Positions 33,535 through 44,281 of a stretch of DNA of 64,000 nucleotides are shown piece after piece; positions within the stretch are counted from its first letter, which is position 1; each line of letters starts with the position of its first letter. A program made the translations under genes and the position numbers. Below the pieces are notes generated by a model that did no database searches, had not been told where the DNA came from, and saw only the letters and a program-made list of their open reading frames with translations. This DNA comes from Paraphoma chrysanthemicola (lineage: Eukaryota; Ascomycota; Dothideomycetes; Pleosporales; Phaeosphaeriaceae): NCBI GenBank assembly GCA_020744225.1, contig JAGMWG010000015.1:682001-746000 (forward strand), given 5' to 3'.

Positions 33535-34389
33535 ATGCCATCCATCATGAGCACGAAAAAGTTACACGAGCTTAGCACTATGGATAACTCTCAGCGGTTC
33601 CCCTTCCTCTCGCTTCCAAAGGAGATACGCCTGATGGTCTACGAAAAAATTGCAATTATTACTAAGCTGCACAGGATTCAGAAACAGTTCAAAGACAACT
33701 TATTGGATGAGCTCAGATTCCATCGCTTCTCGCTCGTCGAGTTCACCCTCTCGACGTCGATACTGGCAACCTGTAAGACAGTCCACTCGGAATGTTTTGC
33801 GATCATGGAGCGAAAGAAACGGGTCGTGGCCGCGCGTCCGCTTCGGGTCATCGTTAGTTCCGATGCTTTTTCCCCTTCCCTCAATGGTCCAATAACTTAT
33901 TTCGCGGAGCATTTACTTTATGCAAAGTGTATGCTTGACCACGTGGGGAACATCTCGAACTGTGGAGTGCGTGATGAAATAATCAGCCGTGTCCAGGACG
34001 ACTCACATCGAACGGCTCTGCTTCCGATTACGATGCGATGGGCCCGCAGAGTCAACACGGGAAACACAGTTTGTACACGCATCGATAAGAACTCTCTCGT
34101 TCCCCACATCGAACTGGGCATGCTTACGCTTACCGAAGACATCAATGAGGCCGCGACGAGTCTGCTGCTCTTGCTTATGAGTCTTGTACCGCGCCCCCGG
34201 AAGCTCAGAGTACGATACAATGTCCGTTTAATCCGGCCCACTCCGTTGGTGGAAGATGAAGAACCCTACAAAGAGGCGGCGTATTATGTCGAAAGGATAT
34301 CAAGAGATCGTCCAGGATCTGCCCCGAGTGTTGTAGTTGGAGAGTTTGTCTCAGAGCAAGAATATATCGAAGAATGGGTAGCACACTAA
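33535..34389 (+). CDS. F-box-like/2EXR-type protein, paralogue of the 29.3 kb gene
   Basis: Single exon of 284 residues. The motif RFPFLSLPKEIRLMVYEKI and the later TLSTSILATCKTVHSECFAIM line up with the same positions of the minus-strand gene at 29324..30109. Near the end VGEFVSEQEYIEEW parallels VDRKEFSSEWF of that gene. Sequence similarity outside these blocks is low, so the pair is old or fast-evolving. The start is the first ATG; a second ATG four codons later is possible. Confidence 0.7.
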   Translation: MPSIMSTKKLHELSTMDNSQRFPFLSLPKEIRLMVYEKIAIITKLHRIQKQFKDNLLDELRFHRFSLVEFTLSTSILATCKTVHSECFAIMERKKRVVAARPLRVIVSSDAFSPSLNGPITYFAEHLLYAKCMLDHVGNISNCGVRDEIISRVQDDSHRTALLPITMRWARRVNTGNTVCTRIDKNSLVPHIELGMLTLTEDINEAATSLLLLLMSLVPRPRKLRVRYNVRLIRPTPLVEDEEPYKEAAYYVERISRDRPGSAPSVVVGEFVSEQEYIEEWVAH

Positions 34390-34899
34390 GCACTACCAAG
34401 GCGGATCGCTTTGACACCGATGGAACAGAACAGCGTTTGGCTCTTATGCCGATAGCCTGTACATTTTCGCTTCAATTCTATGGCGCCTATGGTGTTGATG
34501 ACCCTTATCGAGCTGATGGGAAGGCCGTGGATGAAAGTTTATGCGGCAAATTCGAGCGGGATACAGATGTGTTCTTGCATGAGTCTCTCTACATATAGGA
34601 AGTTCCTTAGTCAGAAAGTCACTAATCTCATTCCAGAGCCTAGGTTGCGTTCTCACGGTCTGCCTTTTCGAGATTGCTGTAACTTCTCTCGATGCGTAAA
34701 CGCTAAGGTATCTCGTCGTAGGCTTGGAATGAATGACGTAATCCTTCTCGAAAAGCTCTTCTGCTACTAATCGCCCACCATGTTCATTGTGACCAAGCAA
34801 AAGTCTGCATCTACAGAATACCTGTTCAAAATACGTCGTTCGTACACTAAACTGACACGGAGCCCCAACCAATGATCCTTTGTTTTCAACGAGTTTGAT

Positions 34900-36621
34900 C
34901 TACTCTTGCTTTCCCTCCGCCATCCCAAGCGCGTTCACCAACTTCCACTTAATCTCATCTACGACATCACCAACTGAATATGAAGTGTCCTTCCAGATCT
35001 TTTCTAAAGAACCGCCGAGGCCATGATGTAATGCTGCGCACACTATGAGCGCTGCGAAGATCGCAAAGCCAATATCTGAAGCCAAGTCAGATGTCCGAAC
35101 ATCTGCACCGAGGTTGGCGACAATGAAACGGAGAGTGACAACAGTGATGAAGCCATAGATGATAGCATTCGCTGTTACGAATCCAAGGCCACGAGATGGC
35201 ATCACAGCAATAGGCGTGTCAGCGAAGACCGCTTGGACGGGGCTGAGAGCCAGGTTGTGATTAGGATGCCGTGGCGCTTGCTCGAACACGGCTACGGGTG
35301 GAGCAAGGCCTAGGTTGTCCTGGTGCATCATGAATTTAGGCTCTTGGTTGTTGATTACCACGATCGGGGCGAGAGACATGCGCGGCAAAGAGTGCGCAGT
35401 AGTCTCCTCGCTCCCGGCAATCGAGTTGCTTCGTAAGTCAGATGGGTTGCCATCCCCATTGTCTGACAAAGACGCAGTACTAGGATAGCTCGCGAGAGGC
35501 AAAGAGGATGAAGAGGTACCGTACTCTGAGACTGAATGTGACAGAGATCCAGGTGGCATAATCGACCCAACATCGGCTGACAGGCTCATGGCGTCTTCTT
35601 CGCGTGCAGTCGTCGACATTTTATCGTTTCCAGCCATAGTAGACTCAGCATGGAAGGATTGTGCCAAGGTGTTGTTTTCAGATTCTTGCTCTTTGCCACG
35701 TGCACGATTGTTTGCGGCCTCAGGCGACTCTGAAGCCGTCTCAGGCTCGACGCACTCAAACTCAGAAGTGTTGTCATCCGAAATGGCAGACTGGTACATA
35801 GTTCTACCGGTGGACGATGCCTTACGGCGACTAAACAGGCGGCTTGCCCAGCTGGTCTGGCGAATTTGCTGTGGGGGCCGAGTAGTGTTTATTAGTGTCT
35901 CACGCAATGCCATTTCCGCTGGTGAGAGCCGATGCAGCTCGCTCTGAAGGGACAACGAGCTTGACTTCGACAAAGTGTCTGCGTGTTCATCTGCGTCTTT
36001 AATATGGTCGGAATTCAGTGTTGGATCTGCGCGAAGGGCAGTATCCTGTAGCTGCACCGACAGGGAGCCGGCTTCGGTCCACTCATCTGGGAAAGCACCA
36101 GGGAGCTTGGTTCGTAGGCTTGACGTAGACTCGCGCCCGAACGATGACGACGAATGCAAGCTCGGTGTGCTGGAGGTCATGCTACTCTGTACTGGCCTTC
36201 GATAGTTGAGCGATTGCGCGCCAGGATTCTCGATACTTTGGCCATATGGCAACAGTGGGCTAGTTCCAAGTTCTCCAGATGAGGTTGATAGACTGGCGCG
36301 AGAACGTCTCTCGAAACGGTCCAGTGCGCGCGATGCAAAGGGCGAGCTTGATGAGGCCTCAGATGGCGGCGCATGTTTTAGAAGCTCCGAGCGACTAAGA
36401 TACCCTGAGCTTGTCAAGTTATGGCGTTGGTGAGACGTCTCTGCACAAGAGGCCGGTGGAGAAGATGGCGGTGACCGCAAAGTATCATCGCCGTCTCCGT
36501 GGCGTGGAGAGGTATCAAACGACTGCATGGATTTCATTGGTGATGAAGAGTCGAGAGCTGGCGATGCATATCGATCGATGATCTCCTCAAGGTCTGGAGA
36601 GTATGGGCGATGTTCAGACAT
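34900..36621 (-). CDS. Ser-rich disordered protein with C-terminal membrane segments, unknown function
   Basis: Single exon, 573 residues from the ATG at 36621; the frame is open further upstream to 36852 but that part reads as 5' leader. Residues 1-450 are highly Ser/Thr/Pro-rich with little order. Two hydrophobic helices lie near residues 485-505 (FVTANAIIYGFITVVTLRFIVA) and 520-540 (IGFAIFAALIVCAALHHGLGG), followed by an amphipathic tail KIWKDTSYSVGDVVDEIKWK. It is probably membrane-anchored with a long soluble domain. No family recognised. Confidence 0.65.
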   Translation of the reverse strand: MSEHRPYSPDLEEIIDRYASPALDSSSPMKSMQSFDTSPRHGDGDDTLRSPPSSPPASCAETSHQRHNLTSSGYLSRSELLKHAPPSEASSSSPFASRALDRFERRSRASLSTSSGELGTSPLLPYGQSIENPGAQSLNYRRPVQSSMTSSTPSLHSSSSFGRESTSSLRTKLPGAFPDEWTEAGSLSVQLQDTALRADPTLNSDHIKDADEHADTLSKSSSLSLQSELHRLSPAEMALRETLINTTRPPQQIRQTSWASRLFSRRKASSTGRTMYQSAISDDNTSEFECVEPETASESPEAANNRARGKEQESENNTLAQSFHAESTMAGNDKMSTTAREEDAMSLSADVGSIMPPGSLSHSVSEYGTSSSSLPLASYPSTASLSDNGDGNPSDLRSNSIAGSEETTAHSLPRMSLAPIVVINNQEPKFMMHQDNLGLAPPVAVFEQAPRHPNHNLALSPVQAVFADTPIAVMPSRGLGFVTANAIIYGFITVVTLRFIVANLGADVRTSDLASDIGFAIFAALIVCAALHHGLGGSLEKIWKDTSYSVGDVVDEIKWKLVNALGMAEGKQE

Positions 36622-37231
36622 GATCCTTTGACTGCTAGTGATGTGGACGAATCGGTTGGTTGATGTTGGGAAGATAGCTTTCGCCAGGGATAGGGGTTGA
36701 TAGTATAGTGTTGATGGTATAGTGCACAGGTAGTGTAAGGTCGCGGCCGGTCGGGAACATATAGGAGTGGGGCACCGGACCTTTGGCACGATCGCATGCA
36801 ATGGCGTACAGAATGCAGTCGGAGTGCCTGCACCCGCACCATGTGTAGGCACCCCTTACTCCTTCGAACTCCAAGTGAAAGTCAGGGCTAAGCGCATAGA
36901 TCTCACTACGACGCTTCAGGAGAACGACATCAGCTCACCCCACAATGAGTGCACAGAAGGTCCCATCAGTCGTCTCACAATGTAGAGGTTGTTAGCGCAC
37001 AACGAGTGCTTCAAAGTACTTTCATCCATTCCTTAATCATACTTGATAATACTCTAAAGTTCGCGTACTTGTCACAAACATTTCAGAGCTATTCTACTCT
37101 CACCAAGCAAACAACGTCACACCAGGTTAATCGAGCAAAGTAAAGCTTCCAGGACACCTCAAAATCGAAACCTGCACGTTTCGCTCAAGTACATCTCCTA
37201 CCGACGGCTGACGATTTCTGAGTTACACACC

Positions 37232-37921
37232 ATGACTGACCAGTACGAATCGTCCAGCATCTTCTATGCTTCGCAACACTCTTCTCATATGAGTACCAGC
37301 GAATCAAGGCCAGAACAACTCGGCCCTCCCAATACATCAAACTCTACCAACGTTGAATGTCCAACGGAGGCTTCAGATCGTGTCAGCGAAGAACATCTGG
37401 AGATAGTCCCAGACGATACGTCCGCTGTCCATCGAACTTCGGGAATCACGACGCACGACACGCACATGCAAGACTATTCATTCTTGTATAGTGCCGGTGC
37501 TAATGCTCTGCTGAATGAGGACGCCCATGATACGAAAGCTCAAGAAGTTTTGCGGATCCTACGAGGCCTGGACAGCCTCACGGGTGAGGTAGACCATCTC
37601 CTCGCTGATTCCTCCGCTTCAGCTCCATCAGCCACACCAATTACAGGTCCCGATCGCGTGGATGAATCCATTTCTTTGCTCAACGAGCACTCTAGGGACA
37701 GTCATTACGGGGTACTGGGCGACAAGAAAACATTCACCGAAAGACCCATTCATTGTTTCGATGACGCGAGGGCAGGATGCGATTTGATGAACGACACGGG
37801 TGCAGAAAGCCTCGACGAAGATTTCTTTCACTCGATTGAACGCGATGAGATAGCTGAAGCAGCATTGGCCGTCGCCTGGGGTGCTATGACATGTATTGTG
37901 TTCTTAGCTGGCGCACTCTAA
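37232..37921 (+). CDS. acidic protein with C-terminal hydrophobic tail, unknown function
   Basis: Single exon of 229 residues, acidic and Ser-rich throughout, ending in AEAALAVAWGAMTCIVFLAGAL. That terminal 20-residue hydrophobic stretch would suit a tail-anchored protein. Residues 100-125 (AQEVLRILRGLDSLTGEVDHLL) may form a helix. No recognised domain. Gene status rests on the length of the open frame and its protein-like composition. Confidence 0.55.
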   Translation: MTDQYESSSIFYASQHSSHMSTSESRPEQLGPPNTSNSTNVECPTEASDRVSEEHLEIVPDDTSAVHRTSGITTHDTHMQDYSFLYSAGANALLNEDAHDTKAQEVLRILRGLDSLTGEVDHLLADSSASAPSATPITGPDRVDESISLLNEHSRDSHYGVLGDKKTFTERPIHCFDDARAGCDLMNDTGAESLDEDFFHSIERDEIAEAALAVAWGAMTCIVFLAGAL

Positions 37922-38268
37922 TCAGCGTCCGGGAGAGTGTGATAACGGGATAAGCAAGTTCAACAAAGAAATAGACTGATAGGGTTAGCATATGGGCGGG
38001 TAAGCAAATGAAGTGACTTTTTCTGCGAAGTTCTTGGTGATTTCCTCGTGTTTGAAGTCCGAGTTGTTACTCGTTCAGAAGTCAAGATATCGTTCAACTA
38101 CAAAGTTGAGGTTTTAACGAGAGCCTCCAACTTCTCATGAAGGAAGTGAAAGAGAAACATCATGGGCGGTGACCTAAATCCACAGCGACCTCGATATTTA
38201 AGTTGATCGCACTTTTCAACCCTTACTCCCAGAATCTTTCCAGACTTTCATCAGCAAACTCGTCGACC

Positions 38269-38571
38269 ATGACCACAACCACTTCAAACCACGTTCAACT
38301 TCTCGTGCAGTATCCGATAATCGATCAACCAACCGGACGCCCACCGCGCCGACTCCACAGCATGTCTTTCTTCACTACCCTCTGCCACCGCGTGCGGAAA
38401 ATGCTATTCATCGCTATCATCCTCACAATTCTGGTGCACGAGCCCGCCTTCCAAGTCACGATCAACATCTTGATCAACGTGCACGTCGCTGCAAGCATGG
38501 GGTTTGACGAAATTCACCGTGCCGTGGTGACTCACTTCCCAATCGCCGCAACTTGGTTACTTGGCGTCTAG
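38269..38571 (+). CDS. small membrane protein, unknown function
   Basis: 100 residues from the ATG at 38269 (an upstream in-frame ATG lies at 38203). It has a basic stretch RPPRRLHSMSF, then hydrophobic KMLFIAIILTILVHEPAFQVTI and a second weaker segment at the C-terminus. The stop is 18 bases before the ATG of the next small ORF, and the two could be exons of one gene; I could not find a junction that is clearly better than two separate ORFs. Confidence 0.4.
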   Translation: MTTTTSNHVQLLVQYPIIDQPTGRPPRRLHSMSFFTTLCHRVRKMLFIAIILTILVHEPAFQVTINILINVHVAASMGFDEIHRAVVTHFPIAATWLLGV

Positions 38572-38589
38572 TCCAGTTTAGACATCGCG

Positions 38590-38847
38590 ATGACCACGCT
38601 CATCCACGAAATCTACCAGGTCCTGGAGCCGATCTTGTCCGCGATCGCGAGGACTGTGCTTACGTGGATCGAAATATGGTTGCGGGAGAGTCCATTGATT
38701 TTGTGCTCGCTGAATAGATGGCTACTGAATATGGCTGAGTATTTGGAGAAGGGTGTTGACATGGCGGACGCTGTGAAGGCATCTAAGGCGTTCAAAGAAG
38801 CCAAGACATGTGTGGCTATGTTCTGCAATATCGGGGAGAAGTCTTGA
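38590..38847 (+). CDS. small amphipathic protein, unknown function
   Basis: 85 residues, beginning 18 bases after the preceding small ORF. It has alternating hydrophobic and charged helices (VLEPILSAIARTVLTWIEIWL) and ends in EAKTCVAMFCNIGEKS. No domain. It may be the second half of the preceding gene if an intron removes the intervening stop. Confidence 0.35.
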   Translation: MTTLIHEIYQVLEPILSAIARTVLTWIEIWLRESPLILCSLNRWLLNMAEYLEKGVDMADAVKASKAFKEAKTCVAMFCNIGEKS

Positions 38848-39880
38848 TGTCGTATTATCGTGCAGTGGCACTTTCACGGTCGATATCATAGGCACGACTC
38901 GGATGTCATGAAAGGGCATAGGAACTTTGAAGGCGCTTTGTATATTCAAATTCCATGCCACTATATGCTACTTCTTTGCCTCGGAGATTTGGGGCTTGTT
39001 ACAAGCATGACAGAAATCTGTCTTGGGATCATCAAGTCAATCTGGCGGCCGAACGCTACATAAGTAGGTGTCATAATCTGCTATGTAGTAAAATTACCAT
39101 TCAGCCTTGCTCTCGAAGACACTGTTTCTCACGTGATTTTCAATCTTTGGTCCAAAGGCCTCCTAAATAGCATCCTCGACCGCATTAAAGCAAGAATCGC
39201 AGCAAAGCTGTACAGAAACATATGAAAGAGGTACTGGCATCATGTGCCGCGGCCCAAGCGCTGCCTCCTGTCCGTCTGTCCTCCTGTAGTCGAAGAAGCA
39301 AGCAAAATCGCTTTGCCTAAGGCTGCAGAAGTATCGAAAATATCTGAAAGTAAAAGTACAACTGAGAGGTAATGATAAAAATCAGATTGGATTAGGTGTC
39401 CCGACATGTAAGAAATATAAAGTATTGAGGTAAATCTGTTAGATCGAGTCAAAACTCCATCTCAACATCGAGAAGCAAATGCTGAAGACATATACTGAAC
39501 AGCATGTATAAACGTGTTCAAGATTTAGAGGGAGCTTGAGCAATTGGCCCAAGTAGTGCAGAGCTAATGCAACAGTACGTAGGGTAATATCATCAACATA
39601 CTGGTAGACAGGCTGACGAATCCGAGCATGGACACTTGACGGGTCGCCCCTGTAGTTTGACACGTCTAGGTATCGTCAAGAGGTTCACGACCCCGCAAGG
39701 CTTTGCACTGGGGTAAACAAGGGCGCGGAGGAATTGAGTAGTCTGTGTGGTGGAGGAGACGACCCCCACCGGGGTGCGGAGGAAGTCGCGGGCTTTTTAT
39801 CCGCGCCTCGCGCCCTCAAAACCAGCATCGCTGCGCAGCTTCCTGCACGTTTGACATTTACACTAGGGCAAGGAATAACT
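38848..39880. other. intergenic region, GH43 gene promoter side
   Basis: About 1.0 kb without a supportable gene. The 150 bases before the GH43 start are GC-rich and contain the ORF extension upstream of the chosen signal-peptide ATG. Confidence 0.5.
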
Positions 39881-41752
39881 ATGTTTTTATCGGTGTTTCT
39901 GGTCGTGTACTTCCTCAACCTTGCAAATGCGATCCAAAACCCCATCATTCCTGGCTTCAATCCCGACCCGGCGATCATTCGACTGGGTGATGAGTATTTC
40001 ATCGCGACGTCGTCTTTTGAATTCTTTCCTGGCTTCCCCATTTACCGATCCACAGATCTTCAGAATTGGGAGTTGTTCTCGCATGCTCTGACGCGGCCAA
40101 GTCAAATACAGTTATATGGAACAGCCGCCTCAGCTGGTACATTTTTGATCTCCATTTTGGACTATGATCACATAACTGATTTCCGACAGGCGTCTGGGCC
40201 CCATCCCTATCTTACATCAATGGAAGGGTCTATATAGTCTGCGCCACAAGATGGACGTACGATCCGGTTGCCAAGGTATGGCCACGTGCAGCGTGGCTCT
40301 CTTCCACAGACATGAAAGAGTGGAGCGATCCCGTCTGGGCCGATCTTTGGGGCATTGACCCGTCACTCTACCAGGACCCGAAGACGAACAAGACCTATCT
40401 AAATATTATGGCGCCGAATAACAATGCGCAACGCATTTGGGGTATTAGTCAATGCGAAGTAAATATCGAGTCTGGTCGCTGTGTTGGGCCATATCGCTCA
40501 TTGTGGAATGGCACTCTTCCGAGCAATAGTAGTGCGCGACCCGAGGGCCCAAAAATGTTCTTTCGCGAACCATATCATTATCTGTTGATTGCAGAAGGTG
40601 AGCGGCCCAGATCTGACCTGAGCGACTACGAACTCATTCCAGTAGGCGGCACGGACGACCTCCACCGCGCAACAATAGCGCGATCGAACTCACCCGAAGG
40701 TCCCTGGGATCCAGCACCGAATAGTCCACTCATCTACAACGGCGCATACGGCTTCAACAACCTCACCGTTCAGTCCACAGGCCACGCAGATATCGTTGAA
40801 GCACCTGACGGCAAATGGTACGCGTCTTTCCTCGCGCGCCGCAAAGTCAATGGCTCTGCACCGCTTGGCCGCGAGGCATTCCTCACCACGGTCAATTGGC
40901 AGGATGGATGGCCTTCGTTCAATAACGGAACCCCGATCCTCCTCACAGACCCAAACGATGAGAACGCAACTGCAAGCAGACTACCTCCTCCACCGTTCAT
41001 AGACCAATTCAACGGCTCGTCACTTCAGCCGGAATGGTATCGCTTACGCACACCATATACTGAGACGTATCGCCTCGATAAGACAGGCATCGATTCACAC
41101 AGTGGAGGTCTGACCTTGCTCCCAAACGTGTTTAGTCTAAGCGATCGCGATCAGCCCGCTGCACTTCTGCGTAAACAAAAATCTCTCAATATGACCTTCT
41201 CGGCACATCTCAAGCCAATAACCCAGGGCTTGCGGTATCGGCAAAGTGTGGGTGTGAGTGCGTACTTGAGTGAACTGCAGCATCAGGATCTTGGGGTGCG
41301 GAAGTGTGCGAATGCGACTGGGTTGTGTGTATATGCGACTTTGATGCGGAATAGTACTGTGACGGTATTAACCCACTCAAATCTTGAAGAAGTCGGGTAG
41401 TAAGGAGAATGCTGACTTGTCTGAGTAGAGTACGGAGATACCTTTGAACACAACCTCCGTCCAAGATCTCTCCTTCCATATCCGCGCAACGCCTACGGAG
41501 TATTTCTTAGGCTTTGCTGTCGCGGCTGGGAAAGGAAGAAGTCCTACATCGCTGGAGATAGAGTGGGTGACTTCCATCGAGGCATCGTGGCTTACCTTCC
41601 CGCCGACGGGCTGGGCATTTTTCACAGGCACTTCTTTCGCGTTGTTTGCGAGCGGGAATGGCGAGCCGTGGCCGTTCGATGCCGAGGATGTTGGTTTCAC
41701 CAAAGTTGAGGAGGTATATGGCCAAGACTACTATGAAAACTACCAGAGCTAG
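39881..41752 (+). CDS. secreted glycoside hydrolase family 43 (beta-xylosidase/arabinosidase type)
   Basis: Three exons, 39881..40136, 40190..41364 and 41429..41752, give 584 residues. The signal peptide is MFLSVFLVVYFLNLANA. The five-bladed propeller starts with IIPGFNPDPAII, whose Asp is the likely general base, followed by YFIATSSFEFFPGFPIYRS. Later VWAPSLSYINGRVYIV, GIDPSLYQDP (pKa-modulating Asp) and ARPEGPKMFF (general acid Glu near residue 203) complete the GH43 triad. After about residue 385 comes a beta-sandwich of the concanavalin-like type seen at the C-terminus of GH43 xylosidases, completed by exon 3. Many N-glycosylation sequons suggest secretion. Probable role: removing xylose or arabinose from hemicellulose. 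The upstream ATG was rejected because it would bury the signal peptide. Confidence 0.93.
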
Positions 41753-44281
41753 ATTACGCTTCAGGTATACTGGTAGATTTCCTATTGGCGGTTGCAATGC
41801 AGAAAGAAGGGTCTGAGAATATTCGGTTCTTGATCAGTTTTCCAAGGATCTGGGTAGACAGACATGCTCCGAAAAAGTAAATGCGATGTAAAATTTTGAT
41901 ATGGCGTCTGCGCACTCGTCATCGATCATTTGACGAAAGTTGGAAGATGCGGTACAGGTACGCGACCGTCCTGAGCTTCCGCCTGTGAGTTGTGGAATGG
42001 TACGTTAGCAGATAACGGCACGAACAACAAGGTAGCACTGCTCGTCACCCTCATCTGATGTAGTTGTCGCCAAACAGCTATACCGACATGAATTGGGTGT
42101 AGAGCATATGATGGTGGATGTCGAGGCACGTGAGACACACCCAATACTTCAGCGACATAATGGAGGAGGAATGGAGCAGGCAGTGTTGATTGTGAAAACA
42201 CTAGTAGCGGGGTATATGCAGGCTGCGGTGAAAGAAGCAATTGAAAAGGACACAGATCGTGCTGTTCAATGTGAGGTAAATGGGATGGAATACGTGTTGG
42301 AGGACCGCGAGCGTGACTTCCATGGACGAGATGATGACGTAACTACCACAACAAATCCTTGAGTTGCACCTGCCTCTTTCGGAGACACTTTGTGGACTAG
42401 CACAACTCACCGCTCACTTCCTCTTTTGTCCCTCCTGCAGCTTTTCCCTGCCAGCCTCGCGAACTCCGGATCCATCTCTATATTATTACGATGAAAACGA
42501 AAGACTTCCACCAGGATCATTTCACTCGCTCGTCGCACGTTGCGGCACCAACACGGCTACGGACCCGGAGCCACGAACATATGCCGTAACGAGGCACGGT
42601 CTCATCCTCTCATTCTCTGCAGCGCAAATGAGCGCTGTAACACCATCCACACTTGACCGCAGTGTCCTCTCCGCCCTTTGCCTGTTGGTGCCTGTTGAGT
42701 GCTGGGAAGCAGCCAATGCCACCATGGAATTAGCACATGTGCAGCGCGGTTTGTGCGTGGGCACCTTGTCTTCACTCACGCCCGCCCCAATGACGAACGA
42801 TGTGTCACGAGCTTCCATCCGTCTTCTCGAAGTCAGCGCACGTCTTGCGACGCCATTGGCTACAGAGTGCAGAAGAACGGTGAGATTTTGGCTGTAGGAT
42901 TGTGCATGCGGCAGGGATGCACCGCCGTTCTATAGGGCTGAATGCTAGCGATTACTCGGTAACAGTCCGAGCGATCTCCAATGACGTTGATGTATCGAAG
43001 CATCGTTGCTCTTGTGCGTTGTCGCGTTGTTGGAGAGATTTTGGTACTTTCCGCTGCAAAAATCAGCACGGCTGCTATCCGGCACAAACGTTGCCTCGAC
43101 ATGGCAGTACGGCGACGACCTTGCTGCCGTGTAATTCAGGCACAGCCGTGTACCGCCCATCGGAACAGGAACGAAGTCGGTCCCAAGGATATGGGAAGCG
43201 TGAGACACGTTCGCGCTCCCTGCAGGATCGTTGTTGCTGATGCTTAGAAATGACGGTCACGGGCTTCACATGTCACTGTCGCTTATCGATAGGCGCTGTT
43301 CGGGATCATTTTGGCCATTACTGCGTTCAACACTATCTCGCGTGGGACATTTGCTTATGGTGGTCTGGTGTTTTTGTCAGTACTGCGATTGAAGCAGTCG
43401 TGGTGGGTCGTCGAGGACATCACAGGTCGGCTATGTTCGCTCCAAGTCGCATGCATGGTGTCTGGTCTAGACTTGGGGGCTGCGATCACGAAATGCACTG
43501 CGTGTTCGCAGCAGGACGCACGACGATCAATCGCCGTCGCATTGCATAGAGACACAGCGCATCGAACCACCAACCGATTGCCCAAATGTGGATGCAAGGC
43601 TGAGATGTGACTTCACGAAACGTCCGGAGAGGTTACAGCAGTGATGGGGCCTGCGATGTCTTGACGCATGCACTGCAATATGTCGGCGAGCAGACCAACT
43701 CACCTCCACATGGACTGCAGAACAGCTCTTCAGTTCGTACCATGGAGGGACATTGCCAGCGGTCAGGCTGCCAGCGCTAGTTGTCTTGTTACGGATTAGA
43801 CGTCCGCCCCCAAGCGAAATCAGCCAGGTGCATGGGTTTTCTTTCCGTTAACGACGAACGAGAAGCTCATTACGCAGCCCTGCACCCCGTCACAACAACC
43901 TCATTCGTCCACCGTGTGAGTCCACAGCTCGACATGCAGGCCAATGCAGCTGGGCACATCGACAGTCTGGCTTCCTGCCCGCCCTTTGCCAACCCAGCAG
44001 ACCGTCCCCTCACTCCGCTCGGGACGCCCGCGGGATGCTGATTCGTGGTAGCCCCAGAGCGGGGGTCCAGCGGCTGCGCCGAGCGAAGCCCTCGTGTCTG
44101 ACCGCCCCACTGTTTTTCTCACTGCTCTAAACATACCACACCATAGCCATGAGCTCGTCAAGCTTCGGATGGGGCTGAAAAATACCCTCGCCCTCCAAGG
44201 CTACTTATATTTCATCGCTGAGCCCCCAATGGATGCCATACGCCCTCATACCTCCAAGTCCTTGACCGTTCAGGCAAAGGC
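41753..44281. other. 2.5 kb region without a convincing gene
   Basis: Longest gene-poor stretch of the middle of the window. Many ORFs of 60-180 codons overlap on both strands (for example 42364..42897 plus), but they are Cys/His/Arg-rich shadows without domains. One plus-strand frame from ATG 42107 to 42362 (ending near NGMEYVLEDRERDFHGRDDDV) reads more like protein and might be an exon. The 3' end holds the calpain promoter. Confidence 0.4.

Noticed and set aside
42364..42897. 177-codon plus-strand ORF
   Set aside because: No recognisable features; overlapping frames on both strands are equally long.
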